Shown here piece by piece: positions 51,277 to 63,986 of a stretch of DNA of 64,000 nucleotides; positions within the stretch are counted from its first letter, which is position 1, and each line of letters begins with the position of its first letter. The notes beneath the pieces were generated by a model. It had not been told where the DNA came from. It saw only the letters and a list, made by a program, of their open reading frames with translations, and searched no databases. The translations under genes and the position numbers were made by a program. The DNA is from Nemertoderma westbladi (Eukaryota > Xenacoelomorpha > Nemertodermatida > Nemertodermatidae): NCBI GenBank assembly GCA_032718475.1, contig JAUCBJ010000802.1, forward strand, positions 20,916-84,915, read 5' to 3'.

Positions 51277-54200
51277 ATGTCTATTGTCGAGTCACAATGG
51301 AACTTTCCCGGACCCGGACTCCCGTTAGATTTGTCCGAAGCTACTTGGGAAGATATACACAGGATGCGAGTGGCTAAAGATACGATGGATCCAGCTGTTT
51401 GGAAGAGGTCGGCAGCAGGATATGTGCAGGGATTCTTCGGCTCCTTAGAGCGATTGGAAGAACAACTGTTTCGACAACCCCAAGGACCTCAAGAGCAGGA
51501 AGAGCTGCTTTATCAAGTACGCGAAAGAACCCTACGCATTAGACTAATCCTATCAGCCTTTGAGGAAACTTCCAAAAGAAGACAGGACACGTCGCTGCAG
51601 GTTGCTGTGAAGACTTGGTTCCAGCGGGTAGGTCTCAAAGTTCAAGAAACGGCCCAGTGGAAATCCCAGCTGGCTGAGAGACCAACCTATGAAGAACCAA
51701 CCGATGCCACCCTTTCTCAAGGGGAAAGCGAAGAGACAGCATCAGAGAAGCCGCCCTCTAGAGACGCTATTGACATTTATCTGTCCGACTATCAGCGATT
51801 CCTAGGAGACGAAGAGTTGAGGAGACGACTGTCTGGACTTTCCCCTAATAGTGAAGGAGCCACGCATGTGTTGGACGCAATCGATATTGAAATGCTAGCT
51901 GCAAACCAAGCTAAATTTGATGAACGTCTCCGCATAGCTAGAGCCCAAGAAGAACAAGTAAAGAAAAGGCGGATAGAAGACAGAAAGGCAACGGCAGTAG
52001 CAGCGGCAATGGCGGAGGCAGAAGCGGAAAGAAAAGCGACTGTAGCAACGGCAATGGCGGAGGCAGAAGCGGAAAGAAAAGCGGCTGTGGCAGCAACAAG
52101 GGCAGTGGCAGAAGCAGAACGGAGAGCGTCTGAGGAGACCCAACTGGAGTTGGAAAATCTGCAAGAGACGCAAGACTGCATAAATAAACAGTTAACTGCT
52201 AGTCAAATGCAGATGATGAGTCGATCTACCCCCAAACGCCAAGGATACACATCATCGGAGGAAGGCGAGACCACCGATCCTGAAGGCGGAGAAAATAGAT
52301 CTCGTCTAAGCAGGCGTAGAAAAACATCTCACCGTCACAAATTGCCTGATTTGCCCCCAGCGGTTAGAAGACAACTAGCTAGCACAGACTTAGGTAGTAC
52401 AGAACCCACAGACCAAATTATTAAGGTCAAAAGACTCCCTACCATAGTTGATGAGCCTGAAATAATTAGGCCTGTCGTTCCCAAAACCACTCCTGTGCTA
52501 GAGACCCCTGTACTTCCAGAGCTTAACTCTAAATTCCCTTTACACAGTACTACACTGCCTGTACCCGGTAGAACAGTCCATGAGAAAATCCCTGTCCTGG
52601 ACTCTGAGAGAGAAATCAAAGATTTGTCTCCCGTCGTCCCGCGTCAGCCCGCTACAATGTTGGCGACTCCCGCTTCGGCGGTCGAGTGGGTAGAGGAGGG
52701 ACGGCGGGGGATGAATCTCCTGCTCGGACAGATGCAGGAGACTGTCCACCAACTTAAGGGAACAGTAAGGGAAAGTAGGGCAGAATTGCAAGAAGTGCAG
52801 CAAAGCATCGCGCTAGAACGCGACAAATTAGTCAATATACAAAAGGGTATACCAATACCCCCAGTAACATTGTGTCAACATGTTAGGTCTGAAGTATTAC
52901 ATGCGCAAGGTGTGGAGCCTACACGCATCTATACTGCTAGTGAAGTGGAAACTCCTATAGCAAACCCTATTAAGGGTGATTATAAACCTGTTGTTAATGA
53001 TATTCCCTATAGACCTGATAATGATCCGAGAAATTTATATACCGATAATTCGATATTAAATAACACGATGGCCCAAGAAAGCTTTACGCGTCAGATGGCT
53101 AGAACAGAAGCCCGCCAAGCGGTCAAAGTGGAAGAGATCGTCAAATTCAATGGAGATGAGATGAAATGGTTACCTTTCAATGAATATTACAAAGATAGCA
53201 TACAGAACTCTGTACTATCTAACGGAGAGAAACTTAGATTCCTCATCAAGTGCTTGGAAGGACCTCCCAAGTTAATGGCGTTAAAGTTCATTGGACATCC
53301 AGATGGATTAAGACAAGTTTGGGATACATTAAACATCAGGTATGGTAACAAGGATAACATAGCTAAGTATTTGTATGCAAATTTAGTAGCCCCCCGAAAC
53401 TTCCTTAGTAGCGGGATTATAGAGTTTTCCGATGAGATTCAGGAGATCTGTAGACAATTGGACTGGTTAGGTAAGTCTCATGAATATCAGAGTTCCATGG
53501 TTATTGGAGCCGTAGTCTCTACTTTACCAAAGGGTGGAGTATGTACACGCTGGGATAAGAAAGTGTTGTATATGAATGAGCAGCAACGACGAAGCCCTAC
53601 CATGGCTGATCTCATGTCCTTCTTAGATGGTGAAGTAAAACTACAACTCATCAAGCAGTCCAGAGAGAAAACATCAGAAAATAAGGTAAGTGAGAAACCC
53701 GTTTCTAGGAGAAGAGTAACACCAGTGTGTTACACTGACGACGGCGAAAGCCAAGCTTCTCAAGAAGAGGACAGTGGAAAAGACACTGATAGATTTTACT
53801 ACGTTAACAAAACCTCAAAAGACGTAAGTAAATACAAGGCTCGAACCAACGATAGGAGAGAACAGGTTGCCAAGACTCCTCCTCAGTCTCCTAACAGAAT
53901 GCACGGAAGAAAGACCGAAGAAAGAACGAGAGTGCATCAAGTTACCCAAGGTAAAGTGAGTAACATCAAACCAAACTGTGCGCTGTGCGACGGGACCCAC
54001 CGTTTGAGTGCGTGTGCTGAATTTCTAAAGAAATCCCTTGTAGACAGACGTGCAGTCATGTGGGATAAGCGGTTATGCTATAATTGCCTCAGATCCGGAC
54101 ACCAACGGCGAACCTGTTACTCCGACGTAAAGTGTGCAAAGTGTGGCGCGAAACATCACATCTTGTTACACAGTGAGTTCGAACGAGACAACCCGAGTCA

Positions 54201-57200
54201 GGTAAGTGAGCCCGAACTACATGTCCAATTCAGTGATGTAAATGACACTGATCAAGAGTCTGAGATGGAAGGATTCTATACTGACGAATTCTCCGACGCC
54301 AACGAATCCTGTTACCTAATAAATACCGCAGTGTATCGAGCACTTACTTACGAAAAGGACACCGACAATGAGTTTCCCCCAACTACTTTTGCCAGACAAC
54401 CATCTTGGAAAGCTCCAACTTCCAACGTAGGAATCAGAGAATTTCCTGTAGTGCAGGTAAGAGTTCACGGTCCTAACAAAAGTTACATAGTGAACGCCCT
54501 CCTTGACTCCGGCAGCACAGGAACATTCATCGATCAAGAACTAGCCGAAGATATCTTTGCTGGACAACCCAAATTCCGGACTAAATTGAATATGTCAGGA
54601 ATTATGCAGGTTTGAAAATCTACCCTAACGGCAGACTACTATGTAGGTGTGTTGTCCACCCCCCAGGATAAATTAGGAGCACAAGGTATAAGGTCGGTAA
54701 AAATGGTGGCTATAAAGAACTTCACTACTACCCAAGCAGACCTTTATAATTGGGACGAGGATGAGAGCATCCAACATCTTAAGATACCTCGATTCCAGAC
54801 AGATTATCCTGGAGTGCAAATACTCATCGGCCAAAACGCGCATGAGGCGCTCGAGACATTGGAGAAACGGCCTGCTCAACCGCAGCCACTGCAAACCTAT
54901 GCGGTAAGAACTAGAGTAGGTTGGTACTTTACTGGCCCTTCCCGCAGGACTCTCGAAGAGAGAATGCCACAAGAACGAATATACCAAGTAAACGATTGGG
55001 AAGTGGAGAGCAGTGAGGTGGACGAACTAACTGAAGGAACACCATACTCCTCAGATAATGACGACATCTACCAACTCTTCGATGAAGAGAACACAATCGA
55101 CCTACTTACAGAAAACAAAACTTGGAAAAACCAGGTGAACCTAGGTCAACTGATTCGCCCATCGGGACCCATTGACTACAATGACGAACTAAATGATGAA
55201 ATAGAGCGCTACAACGCTAGAACTCGGGACGAACTCGCCGTACGATTCTTTACTCAAGAATTGGTAGAGCCCAATTCATACGATAAGGCCCTATCGATAG
55301 AAGAAGAATGAGCCAAGCAAATCCAGGAAACAACTACACGTTTTTTAAAAGATCAAGGTAGATATGAAATCGGCCTACCATTTCGAAAACGAGAACCTAG
55401 ATTTATAAATAACAGACCCTTGGCAGAGAAAAGAATCGCTCAATTACATCGACACCTTACGGCTAATGCTTCAGCTAAAGAAATGTACCAAACTCAGTTG
55501 AAGAAATTTATTACAAAGGGATACGCGGAGCGAGTACCGGAAGGAACACCAGTGACTGAGAGAATGTATTACTTAACACATCATTACGTTCCCAAACCCG
55601 GTAAATCCCACGAAGTACGAGTCGTATTCGATGGCTCCGCTCTATATATGGGCCAATCCCTCAATTCCGAGTTGTTACCAGGACCCAACTTACTCCAATC
55701 TTTGTTGGGAATACTTTTAAGATTAAGACAATATTCCATCGCGTTCGCCTCCGATATAGAAGGAATGTTCTTACAAGTCAAGGCGCTGGATAGAGATAGA
55801 GACAGCCTGAGATTTCTGTGGTGGCCTGAAGGAGATCTCAACCAGAAACCGGTAGAGTACTGGATGACCATCCAGGCTTTTGGGATCATATCAAGCCCTT
55901 CCAACGCCTGCTCCGTGGTGCGGACCACTGCGAATGACAACCGAGACGCCTTCTCAAAAGAGGTGATAGACAACATCAAGCGTAATATATACATGGACGA
56001 CAATTTAAGGTCCCTTCCATCAGTAGAAGAAGCCATTGATGTCGCGAAAGGAACGGTAGAGTGTTTGAAAAGAGGTGGATTTCGACTGACGAAATTCACC
56101 AGCAACTCCCGTGAGTTTCTGGAAGCGATACCGGTAGAAGACCAAGGAATGAAAGATCTAGACTTAATAAAGGACGATCTTCCAGAAACCAAGACGCTTG
56201 GCTTGAAGTGGGACACCGAAAGAGATATCCTGTTTTTTCAGCTAAAACAGCGAGATAATCCAGTTCGGACCAAACGGATTTGTTTAAGTATCCTGAGCAC
56301 TTATTTCGACCCATTGGGATTTATTAGCCCAGTTATATTGATTGCTCGGAGTCTAGTACAACAAATGTGGCTTGAAAACCACTCATGGGAAGATCCACTT
56401 AAGGGAGAACTGTTAAAGAAGTGGAAGAAATGGGAAGATTCTCTACCTGCCATCGAGAGCTTTATAATTTCCCGTGCATATTTTGGTCATGTTCTTCCTA
56501 CATATTCCTATCAACTCCATGTGTTTGGAGACGCCAGCGACATGGGAATAGGTATAGTAGCATATCTGCGAGTCGAAACTCCGGATGGAATCAAAGTCGC
56601 CTTGGTTACCTCTAAGGCATTGATTAACAACAAGTTAAAGGTTCCTCGAGCGGAGTTAAAGGCGGCTTTATACGCTACAGCCATCGGCCGGAACGTAACA
56701 GAACAAATCGACTATCCACTGGAGAAAACCGTTTATTGGACCGACGCTTTACTCGTGTTGGAGTATCTAACCAATGAAGTCTGTCAGTTCAGCGTTTTTG
56801 TTACTAACAGGGTAGCTATTATTCTTAGTCGCACAAAGATAGATCAATGGAGACATTGCCCTGGTACGATTAATCCAGCCGCTATCGCCTCCAGGGGAGC
56901 GACTCCACAGGAACTGATAGATACTCCAGACTGGTTGGGTGGACCCGACTTCCTGAGCAAGGAAGAGGATGAATGGCCTCCTCACCTTACTACGGCGGAG
57001 ATTAGACAAGCCAAGGGAGCGGAGACAGTCAAACCTAAAACCCGGGCGAGTAAATCGAAGTTATTTAAACCGACGATCGATCTATCTGTATTACATACTT
57101 CCGGAAATGATGCTTCGGATCCACAATCCCTCGCCACAATTAAGTCTGTTGTGGAAATTAGAGATAGAGATTGGAAATCTGGAATACCAGACGTCTCGCA

Positions 57201-58875
57201 AGGAATCTCACCTCTGCTGCAGAGAGCAATGCATCACTACAGTTCCTGGAATCGGCTCTGTAAAGCCGTCACATATTTAAGGAGATGTTTTCATCATCAC
57301 TACTCCAGGACGAAGACCATTAGTGATACCGCTCCATTGACATCTGCGCAAGTTCATGTTATTAAAAATTTACCCAAATATAAGACATCTGACCGGTTTC
57401 TCAAGGAGAAAATCAGTTACCAGGAGCATGAAGAAACCAATAAGCAGATACTGAGACTCCTGCAATGCTATGAAGATTCCGATAAGTATTTCCTGTTGTT
57501 GAGAAATCCGCAGATGCGCTTACGGGATCGCTTCTCTAGCACAATGATAGATGGGTTAATACGTGTTGGAGGAAGGCTCACCAATGCGCCATTATCCTTT
57601 GACACTAAATTCCCCATACTCATTAGAAATCTTGAAGTACAAATCAAGATGATTGTAGATGTTCACAGCAAACTTTATCATGCTGGTAGAGAACGAGTTC
57701 TTAGCGAAATCCGAACTCGCTATTATTTTTATAAACCCCGTAGAGCTCTGAACCAAGTTCTTAGGAACTGCATACCCTGTAGGAAAGCATTCACTAGGCC
57801 TTTAACACAGCGAGAGGCAGAATTACCTAGGGAACGAGTAAGCTTCTATGAACCACCTTTTACTAATACTGGTGTAGATTTATTTGGCCCTATTGAAGTA
57901 TATCGTGCTAGGACTATAGTCAAGAGATGGTGTGTCATCTTCGTATGCATGACTTGTAGAGCCATCCATCTCGATATGGTGAACGATCTATCTACCAACA
58001 GCTTCGTATTAAGTTTACACCGACAGATCGCTCGCTTCGGGACGAGTAATACCATGAGATTGGATAAGGGAACGAACTTCATTGGTGCCAACAACGAAAT
58101 CCAGGCTTACGTGAAGGACTGGAACCAAAGACAGGTGGACGATCAGCTAAGGATAACAGCGTCTAGCTGAACCTTCAACGCCGCCGATGCCCCTTGGTGG
58201 GGAGGAAGTTGGGAGAGATTAATTAGAAGTGTCAAGACCGCATTTCACTTTATAGTGCCATGCCGCGCGTATCTCACCGACGAACTTTTGCGGACATTAA
58301 TGGAGGAAATAGCTGCCTATCTCAACGAGAGACCGCTTATGCCAGTCTCATCGAGTCCCGATTCCCTGGAAGCGCTAACACCCGCGCACTTCCTACTGAA
58401 GAAACCTGTAGCCATGCTCCCACGATCGGAGATTGCCGACGGAGACGAATACTGCCGTCGAACTTGGCAACTTATGCAGTTGCTATCCCGTCGTTTCGCT
58501 GACCATTTCGAGAAACATTATCTGCCCACGCTACAACTTCGAACTAAGTGGTTTGCGCAGCAAGAAAACGTCAGCGCCGGAGATATGGTGCTTATTGTAG
58601 ATTCAGACCTCCCACGTAAACGGTGGCAGACAGGTCGTATCATCGAGACTCACATCTCGGATGATGGTTTAGTACGCTCGGTAGAACTCGTCGTCATGCG
58701 GCGTAACTTCAAGAAGCCAGGCATAATCTTTGAGACGCAACAACTCAACCGCCCAGTTGGTCGTTTATGTTTACTGGAAAGAGACAGAGAACTCTCCGGA
58801 AACTATGGAAGGCAAGACACTCTTCCCACGACCACCTCCCTAATTCCTCAAACATCTAGGGACTCCCCAACGTGA
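51277..58875 (+). pseudogene. P3 gag-pol, one frame with three in-frame TGA codons
   Basis: Open from 51136; first ATG 51277. Order: helical Ala/Glu/Arg-rich repeats (AEAEAERKA, about 51960-52130); DUF1759 (about 53095-53670); zinc cluster 53980-54175 with CALCDGTH, CYNCLRSGHQRRTC and CAKCGAKHH; protease DSG at 54505-54513; RT with DIEGMF and YMDD at 55990-56001; RNase H (FGDAS, AELKAAL, WTDA, but NPAA where NPAD is expected); integrase zinc domain and core with Asp at 57877 and 58063 and Glu at 58213 (GGSWERL); DUF5641 to 58875. Stops at 54613, 55309 and 58168 are all TGA in the same frame; no frameshift was found. The final RNase H Asp is missing. The copy looks intact in architecture but is probably dead unless the TGAs are read through. 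Confidence 0.9.
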
Positions 58876-60503
58876 TACGTCTGGAGTGGGTGTATGACTA
58901 TATTATTCTATCTATTTTTATTGTATTTTTATATGCGAACTTTATTATGTACTTTATTATAATCGTTTTATTTAATTTTATTTAGTAGAATGTTATTTTA
59001 GATTATTTAGTAGGTTAGTGCAATATATTAGTGTTTATTACGTAATTACATATATATAATATATATTTAGTGTGACGGCGAGAAATAATTTTTTTTTTTC
59101 TCTTTCCTTACTGTCCGTATCATATTATAAATACGTGACTACAGTAAGATGAAATGTCCGTACTTATTAAAGTACAATAAAGCCACTAATATATTCAAGT
59201 ATTATTGGTAGGCAGAGTATTAGGAATGCAAAGTTCAGATCCTCGTGTCTCGGCTAAACCAAGCTCTGGGTAGACCTTGGAAACGACTTGCCTCTTCACA
59301 CTGACATTGCTTCGTGCGATATTGCTCTCATACCATATATAATAATACATATAGTAGCGTGATGTCCCTATAACAGTAGCGTAAAACGCAAATAAATCTG
59401 TTAAACCTTTTGACCATCTGTAATTCTAGTCGATTAAGATATCGCGGCACCCACCGGTATACTTGAAAGACAAATTCTAGAATCAGTGGTTAACGTCCCT
59501 AGACAAGTTCTGGAATAAATCGGTGCCCATCTTAAATATTAATTTAATATTTATTAAAATCTGTAAAATTCAGATCCTTTAAAATTTCTAGTCAATTAAG
59601 ATATCGCAGCACTTACCGATACTCTTAAAAGACAATTTTATAGAATTAAAGATCCTCAGTCCCCAGACATGCTCTGGAATAAAAATTGTGTCAATTTTAA
59701 CATCAAATAATAAAATTCACGGGAATAAATTTAAATTCATATTTTAAATGAATTTCATAAATTGTCATTTTGTGCAATTTATAACATTCCCAAAATTCCA
59801 TTAATTAATAGATCATGGGAGCGGAGATTCATCCTATTGAGTGTATTAGAGAGCGAGAATCTCCAACATATAGTCAATAGCCGATAAAAATTAATAAAAT
59901 CATGTATAAAGAGGATATTGACAATTAAAGAATTACTATTAAATAGCATTCCAGATCTGTATGCATGAGAATTACCCTAATTCTACCGCTAGCTTTCCAT
60001 AATGTCACCATAGCAACACCCACGCTAGAATTAGAAGCAAGTTAAAAGAACAATAGAAAGCTTGTCCCATTGCATAGCATAGAGAATACATAGCACACTG
60101 TTAGTATCCAAGGATACACAGTAATAACGTGACATTCTGGAAGGCACTGACTAACGGACAAATGGCCTGTATGTGTACAATTGGTGACAGTTGTGTGGAA
60201 TTTGTGCGTTTATAGGTGAATGTTACTGCTAAAGTATGTTTACAGTAGCTAGTCGCAATTGTAAAAGTAGCCCAACTCTCCTATAGAAAGAACCTAAAGT
60301 GGATCCAAGCCTTTGGGACGGACAGTGGAGTGACTTGTGCCGGTTATCGTTGTCGTGCTGTTGCTACATGTTGGCGTAAACACCGCGACGACGGTACATC
60401 GGCGCTGAGAATCCCACTGTCCAGGGGCAAAGAGAGGTAGGCAGCGACGCCCGCTCGCCTAAACATAAACTCATTTTGATATTAATAAACTCAGATAGCA
60501 GAT
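58876..60503 (+). other. P3 spacer between pol and the post-pol ORF
   Basis: AT-rich, no gene seen. An imperfect tandem duplication with a period of about 161 bp (CTAGTCGATTAAGATATCGC at 59427 and a close copy at 59588) occupies 59400-59700. In P2 a spacer of similar length and also with internal repeats stands in the same place. Confidence 0.6.
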
Positions 60504-62096
60504 ATGACGGAGTTGATAGAAGATGATCTTGGTATTAGGGAGCGATATACTCTACCTTTACAAGCATTTGTGGATAGCTTAATACGCGGTGAAGCCGATC
60601 CAACCATTACGGAGGACGATGGTCGTTATATCGAACCGCCGATGTCCCAAGAGCAACTTGCGCGTGAATTGGACTATCGAAAATTCACCGCTCGCTATAC
60701 GAATCGTAATGGTACGTATATGGGCTTCTTAACTACCGGCCATCCTATCGATTTACATGATACGGACGATGTAGATACAGAAAGGGAAATGGTTCTATTT
60801 AAATATCATACCCAGCGGAGTCGTAACGATAAACCGAGAATAGATCACGAAAATTCTATTCGTAATAGACTGGAAAGAGAAAACGTTGAAGAACCGGATA
60901 AACGGATCGACTTCAACGACTACCTGGAATTTTTGAGAGAAACCCATCTCAACATCGCCAGTCAGCAGAACCTAGAGACTCGATATCCTCAAGGTATACA
61001 TCATGACCCTATGGTAGAACTCAAACGGCTCTATTTCACTATGATGTATCTTACCGCCGATCGTCCACTACCTGTTATCCCGGATAGTTTGAACAAATGG
61101 AAGAATATTGCAAAACTGGAGAACGATCACCCGCGTTTCCTCTACAGGACGTACGTCTTTGGTGTTATTGTGACGAATGCCCTAGATCCAACCAACAAAC
61201 TGAAGGGCACAAACGTCCGCTGTTCCTATTTCCACGAACAACCGGCGATGGAAATTTATTGTGCATATTGCAGACTCAATAACTTGAACATTTTTGCGGT
61301 TTGCCCTCAATTTATGACTCAATGTCACCATTGTCAACTAAAGGGACACGCCAGTTTCGATTGCCCTTTTAATCACGATTTGGAAAGCGTAGATGAAATG
61401 ATCACACTACGTTACATCAGAGCTTGGGAAGCGAACGCTGATTTACATTGTGATTCGCGCCATCGTTATTATCCTGGACGCGCTTACGAAGGAATTTATG
61501 CGTTCCATCCTTATCTATTCGCTTCTGTCGAACAGAAATCACGCATATCGAGTTACGAACTACTGAAGCGCGTCGGAGAATGTATTTCAACCAAGTTCGT
61601 ACGCAAATTTCTCAGGAGTGTTAATCCTAGCGACCTTCATTCCTATAACTTAATCAATTATATCCGTCAGGATCCGGACTATGGAGACTTATTTGTTAAC
61701 TCACACCCCGAGTTACAGGAAGTATATCGACGGCCTTACGAAGACCGAGCCCGCGAACGCGAGTTGGAAAGAACCATTAAACCCAGGAGGTTTCTGACTG
61801 CCTATGGTCCATCCACGGCTCTCGTTCAGACCACTCGTAAAGGACCCGTAAGAGCGGCTGTCTTAAAACGCGCTCTCAAAGCCGTTAGACCCCTCTCCCC
61901 CGACGTTGATGTCAATCAACCCGGCACTTCGACTGGCGGATACACTGACCATAATCCTACACCCTCTGATGCAATCATATTGCACCCTTCACCCAGGAGT
62001 TATAGCCCTCCTTGTAAAGTGGCTCGCCCCAAAGAGAAAAGGACTCTGGCCAGCTTTAAAAAACTGCGTAAACGCCGTCTGCGCAAGAAAGACTAA
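60504..62096 (+). CDS. P3 ORF3: intact post-pol zinc-knuckle protein, 530 aa
   Basis: True ATG at 60504; uninterrupted, unlike the gag-pol of the same copy. The N-terminal half is acidic and soluble in character with no recognised domain (RELDYRKFTARYTNRNGTY, DFNDYLEFLRETHL). At about residues 240-290 lies a Cys cluster: IYCAYCRLNN, AVCPQFMTQCHHCQLKGHAS, FDC; the last part is a canonical CCHC knuckle (CX2CX4HX4C). A block FHPYLFASVEQ...SSYELLKRVGE follows, then a basic tail ending KKLRKRRLRKKD, resembling a nuclear or nucleolar signal. No signal peptide or membrane segment, so it is not an envelope protein. P2 ORF4 matches it in cysteine spacing and in the next block. Confidence 0.75.
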   Translation: MTELIEDDLGIRERYTLPLQAFVDSLIRGEADPTITEDDGRYIEPPMSQEQLARELDYRKFTARYTNRNGTYMGFLTTGHPIDLHDTDDVDTEREMVLFKYHTQRSRNDKPRIDHENSIRNRLERENVEEPDKRIDFNDYLEFLRETHLNIASQQNLETRYPQGIHHDPMVELKRLYFTMMYLTADRPLPVIPDSLNKWKNIAKLENDHPRFLYRTYVFGVIVTNALDPTNKLKGTNVRCSYFHEQPAMEIYCAYCRLNNLNIFAVCPQFMTQCHHCQLKGHASFDCPFNHDLESVDEMITLRYIRAWEANADLHCDSRHRYYPGRAYEGIYAFHPYLFASVEQKSRISSYELLKRVGECISTKFVRKFLRSVNPSDLHSYNLINYIRQDPDYGDLFVNSHPELQEVYRRPYEDRARERELERTIKPRRFLTAYGPSTALVQTTRKGPVRAAVLKRALKAVRPLSPDVDVNQPGTSTGGYTDHNPTPSDAIILHPSPRSYSPPCKVARPKEKRTLASFKKLRKRRLRKKD

Positions 62097-62798
62097 CTGT
62101 TTAGAGTATTTACATATATTAGAAACTGTGATTTTTGTATATTTATAGACTTGAATCCCATTTTCTGGGAGCGGTGTAAAAGCTTTTGCGGATATAATCA
62201 GTCCCCTCGCCCGCAAAGTACCGTTATAGGTGTTTTAACGGACATAAAAGTCATTCTTCAATATGTGTGCTTTGGCGGACATGGCAAGGCATAAAACCCG
62301 CAATGCGTCAAATACTCTAGCACAGCGTAGCCTTGATGATTCAGATTACGACATCTAACAGCTGGTTGCTGGCATGGAAACGGCCATTGGACACATGGTT
62401 CTTTGTTTAGCTTAACAGCCAATCAGGGCGATTTTTACTGTCGATGTGGAGATTTTCTACAGATCGTGCTAGGAGTGTTCAGTCTTACTGTTTTTTCTTG
62501 ATACTGTTGTGTTGTTTCTATCTAGGCCAAGAACACCGGCTCTAGAGTCAATTCGTTTCAGACTTTTAGTAAAACATTAGTAGGCGTAGATTATAGAACG
62601 TATAACTGTTATCGCCATAATTATCAACTAACCAAACAATCATATCATATCTTAACCTACCGTCTTAATGCTATTTACTGTTGTTAATATTTGTATCAGT
62701 TGGCTGAATATTATTATTTGGAGAACATCTATAAAGAACCCAAATTTCCCAATTTTCTTGATACACTACAGGTTAGAGAGACAGGTTACATATAGCGA

Positions 62799-63947
62799 TT
62801 GCGACTTATATTATTGTGGTTTGTAGTGAATTTAATGCTATTTGATAAGCACTACATGAGTCAATTACCATTATATACCATTATATTAACATTATATGGG
62901 ATTCCTGATGAAATTATTGCAGCAATCAGATCAGTATACGATGGTTCGACAACATTTGTGTCTACTGTTGACGGTGACACAGAACCATTTGAAGTGTTAT
63001 GGGGCGTCCTCCAAGGAGACACACTTGCACCATTCTTGTTCATTATTGTGGTTGACTATGTTCTACGCATGTCCTTAGATCATCATAATGATGATGGGGT
63101 GATGATAACTCCACCTACTGGCTCCAGAAGTCGAGGAAATCCTGCCAAGTACCTAACTGATCTAGACTTTGCTGATGACTTAGGAGTACTCTCAGAATCA
63201 TTAGAGGGAGCCCAACGGCTCCTCAGCTCATTAGAACATGCTGCTTCTAGTGTTGGTCTTTTTATTAACTCCAGAAAGACCAAAATTCTGACTGTTAACT
63301 TTGAAAGTCCTCAGCAAGTCTCTGGTCGGATGAGCATAAGCTCAAAGGATGGTATGCTTGAGCATGTGGACGACTTCTGTTACCTGGGATCATGGATCCG
63401 GAAGTCAGGTGAGGACCTTCGAATACGTAAGGGAAAGGCATGGACAGCCTTGAATAGGCTTTCCAGGATTTGGAAATCACCGAGAATTAATCGGAAACTT
63501 AAGGTCCGATTATTTAGAGCAGCAGTAGTTCCAGTACTCCTCTACGGGAGTCCATGCTGGGCTCTAACTGCTGAGGACACCAAATCTCTGGATGGCACAT
63601 TCACAAGAATGCTACGCCGGGTTCATTGTGTCAAGTACAATGCACACATCTCCAACCAGACACTATATAACATTGGAGGTGTCTCATTGGTTCCCCCAAG
63701 CTTGACACTAGAACAAAATCGCCTCCGCTTTGCAGGACATTGCTTTCGCCGTGAGGACCAGCCAGTGCATAATCTTGTACTTTGGCAGCCTCATGGAGTG
63801 AATAAGCATGGTGGACAGCCCATGACTTTCTTGAGACGCATCTTAAAGGACACTGGCCTTAAAGATGCGGATGATCTAGCAAATGTCATGGGTGATAGGG
63901 AGTTGTGGCGGTGCAATTTTGTTGACAAGCCGGCACAGCATTCTTAA
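62799..63947 (+). CDS. Copy 4 LINE RT/C-terminal ORF fused to LTR-encoded residues
   Basis: A 382-codon open frame. The first 30 codons come from the P3 LTR and the filler, so they are accidental. The rest is the family RT from YGIPDEIIAAIRSVYDGS through GVLQGDTLAPFLF (motif B), LDFADDLGVL (FADD) and the RFAGHCFRRED C-terminal region, with no stop. Motif A is lost by truncation, so it cannot be an active RT. Confidence 0.8.
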   Translation: MRLILLWFVVNLMLFDKHYMSQLPLYTIILTLYGIPDEIIAAIRSVYDGSTTFVSTVDGDTEPFEVLWGVLQGDTLAPFLFIIVVDYVLRMSLDHHNDDGVMITPPTGSRSRGNPAKYLTDLDFADDLGVLSESLEGAQRLLSSLEHAASSVGLFINSRKTKILTVNFESPQQVSGRMSISSKDGMLEHVDDFCYLGSWIRKSGEDLRIRKGKAWTALNRLSRIWKSPRINRKLKVRLFRAAVVPVLLYGSPCWALTAEDTKSLDGTFTRMLRRVHCVKYNAHISNQTLYNIGGVSLVPPSLTLEQNRLRFAGHCFRREDQPVHNLVLWQPHGVNKHGGQPMTFLRRILKDTGLKDADDLANVMGDRELWRCNFVDKPAQHS

Positions 63948-63986
63948 AAATGCAGCTGCAATGCAGCATGCCGATCCTAGTAGTAG
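62867..63986 (+). mobile_element. RTE-like LINE, copy 4 (5'-truncated), with 14-bp target duplication
   Basis: TACATGAGTCAATT is present at 62853-62866 and again at 63987-64000. LINE homology starts at about 62890 in the RT; the 23 bases before it (62867-62889) are filler made of ACCATTATAT copies. The 3' end has the same TAGTAGTAG tail as copies 2 and 3. Confidence 0.9.

Noticed and set aside
54613-58170. Reassignment of UGA as a sense codon in this genome
   Set aside because: OXCT exons and other ORFs end or read normally, and CpG decay of CGA explains most cases.
60504-62096. Post-pol ORFs of P2 and P3 as envelope genes
   Set aside because: No signal peptide or membrane span is visible, and they contain CCHC knuckles and basic tails.
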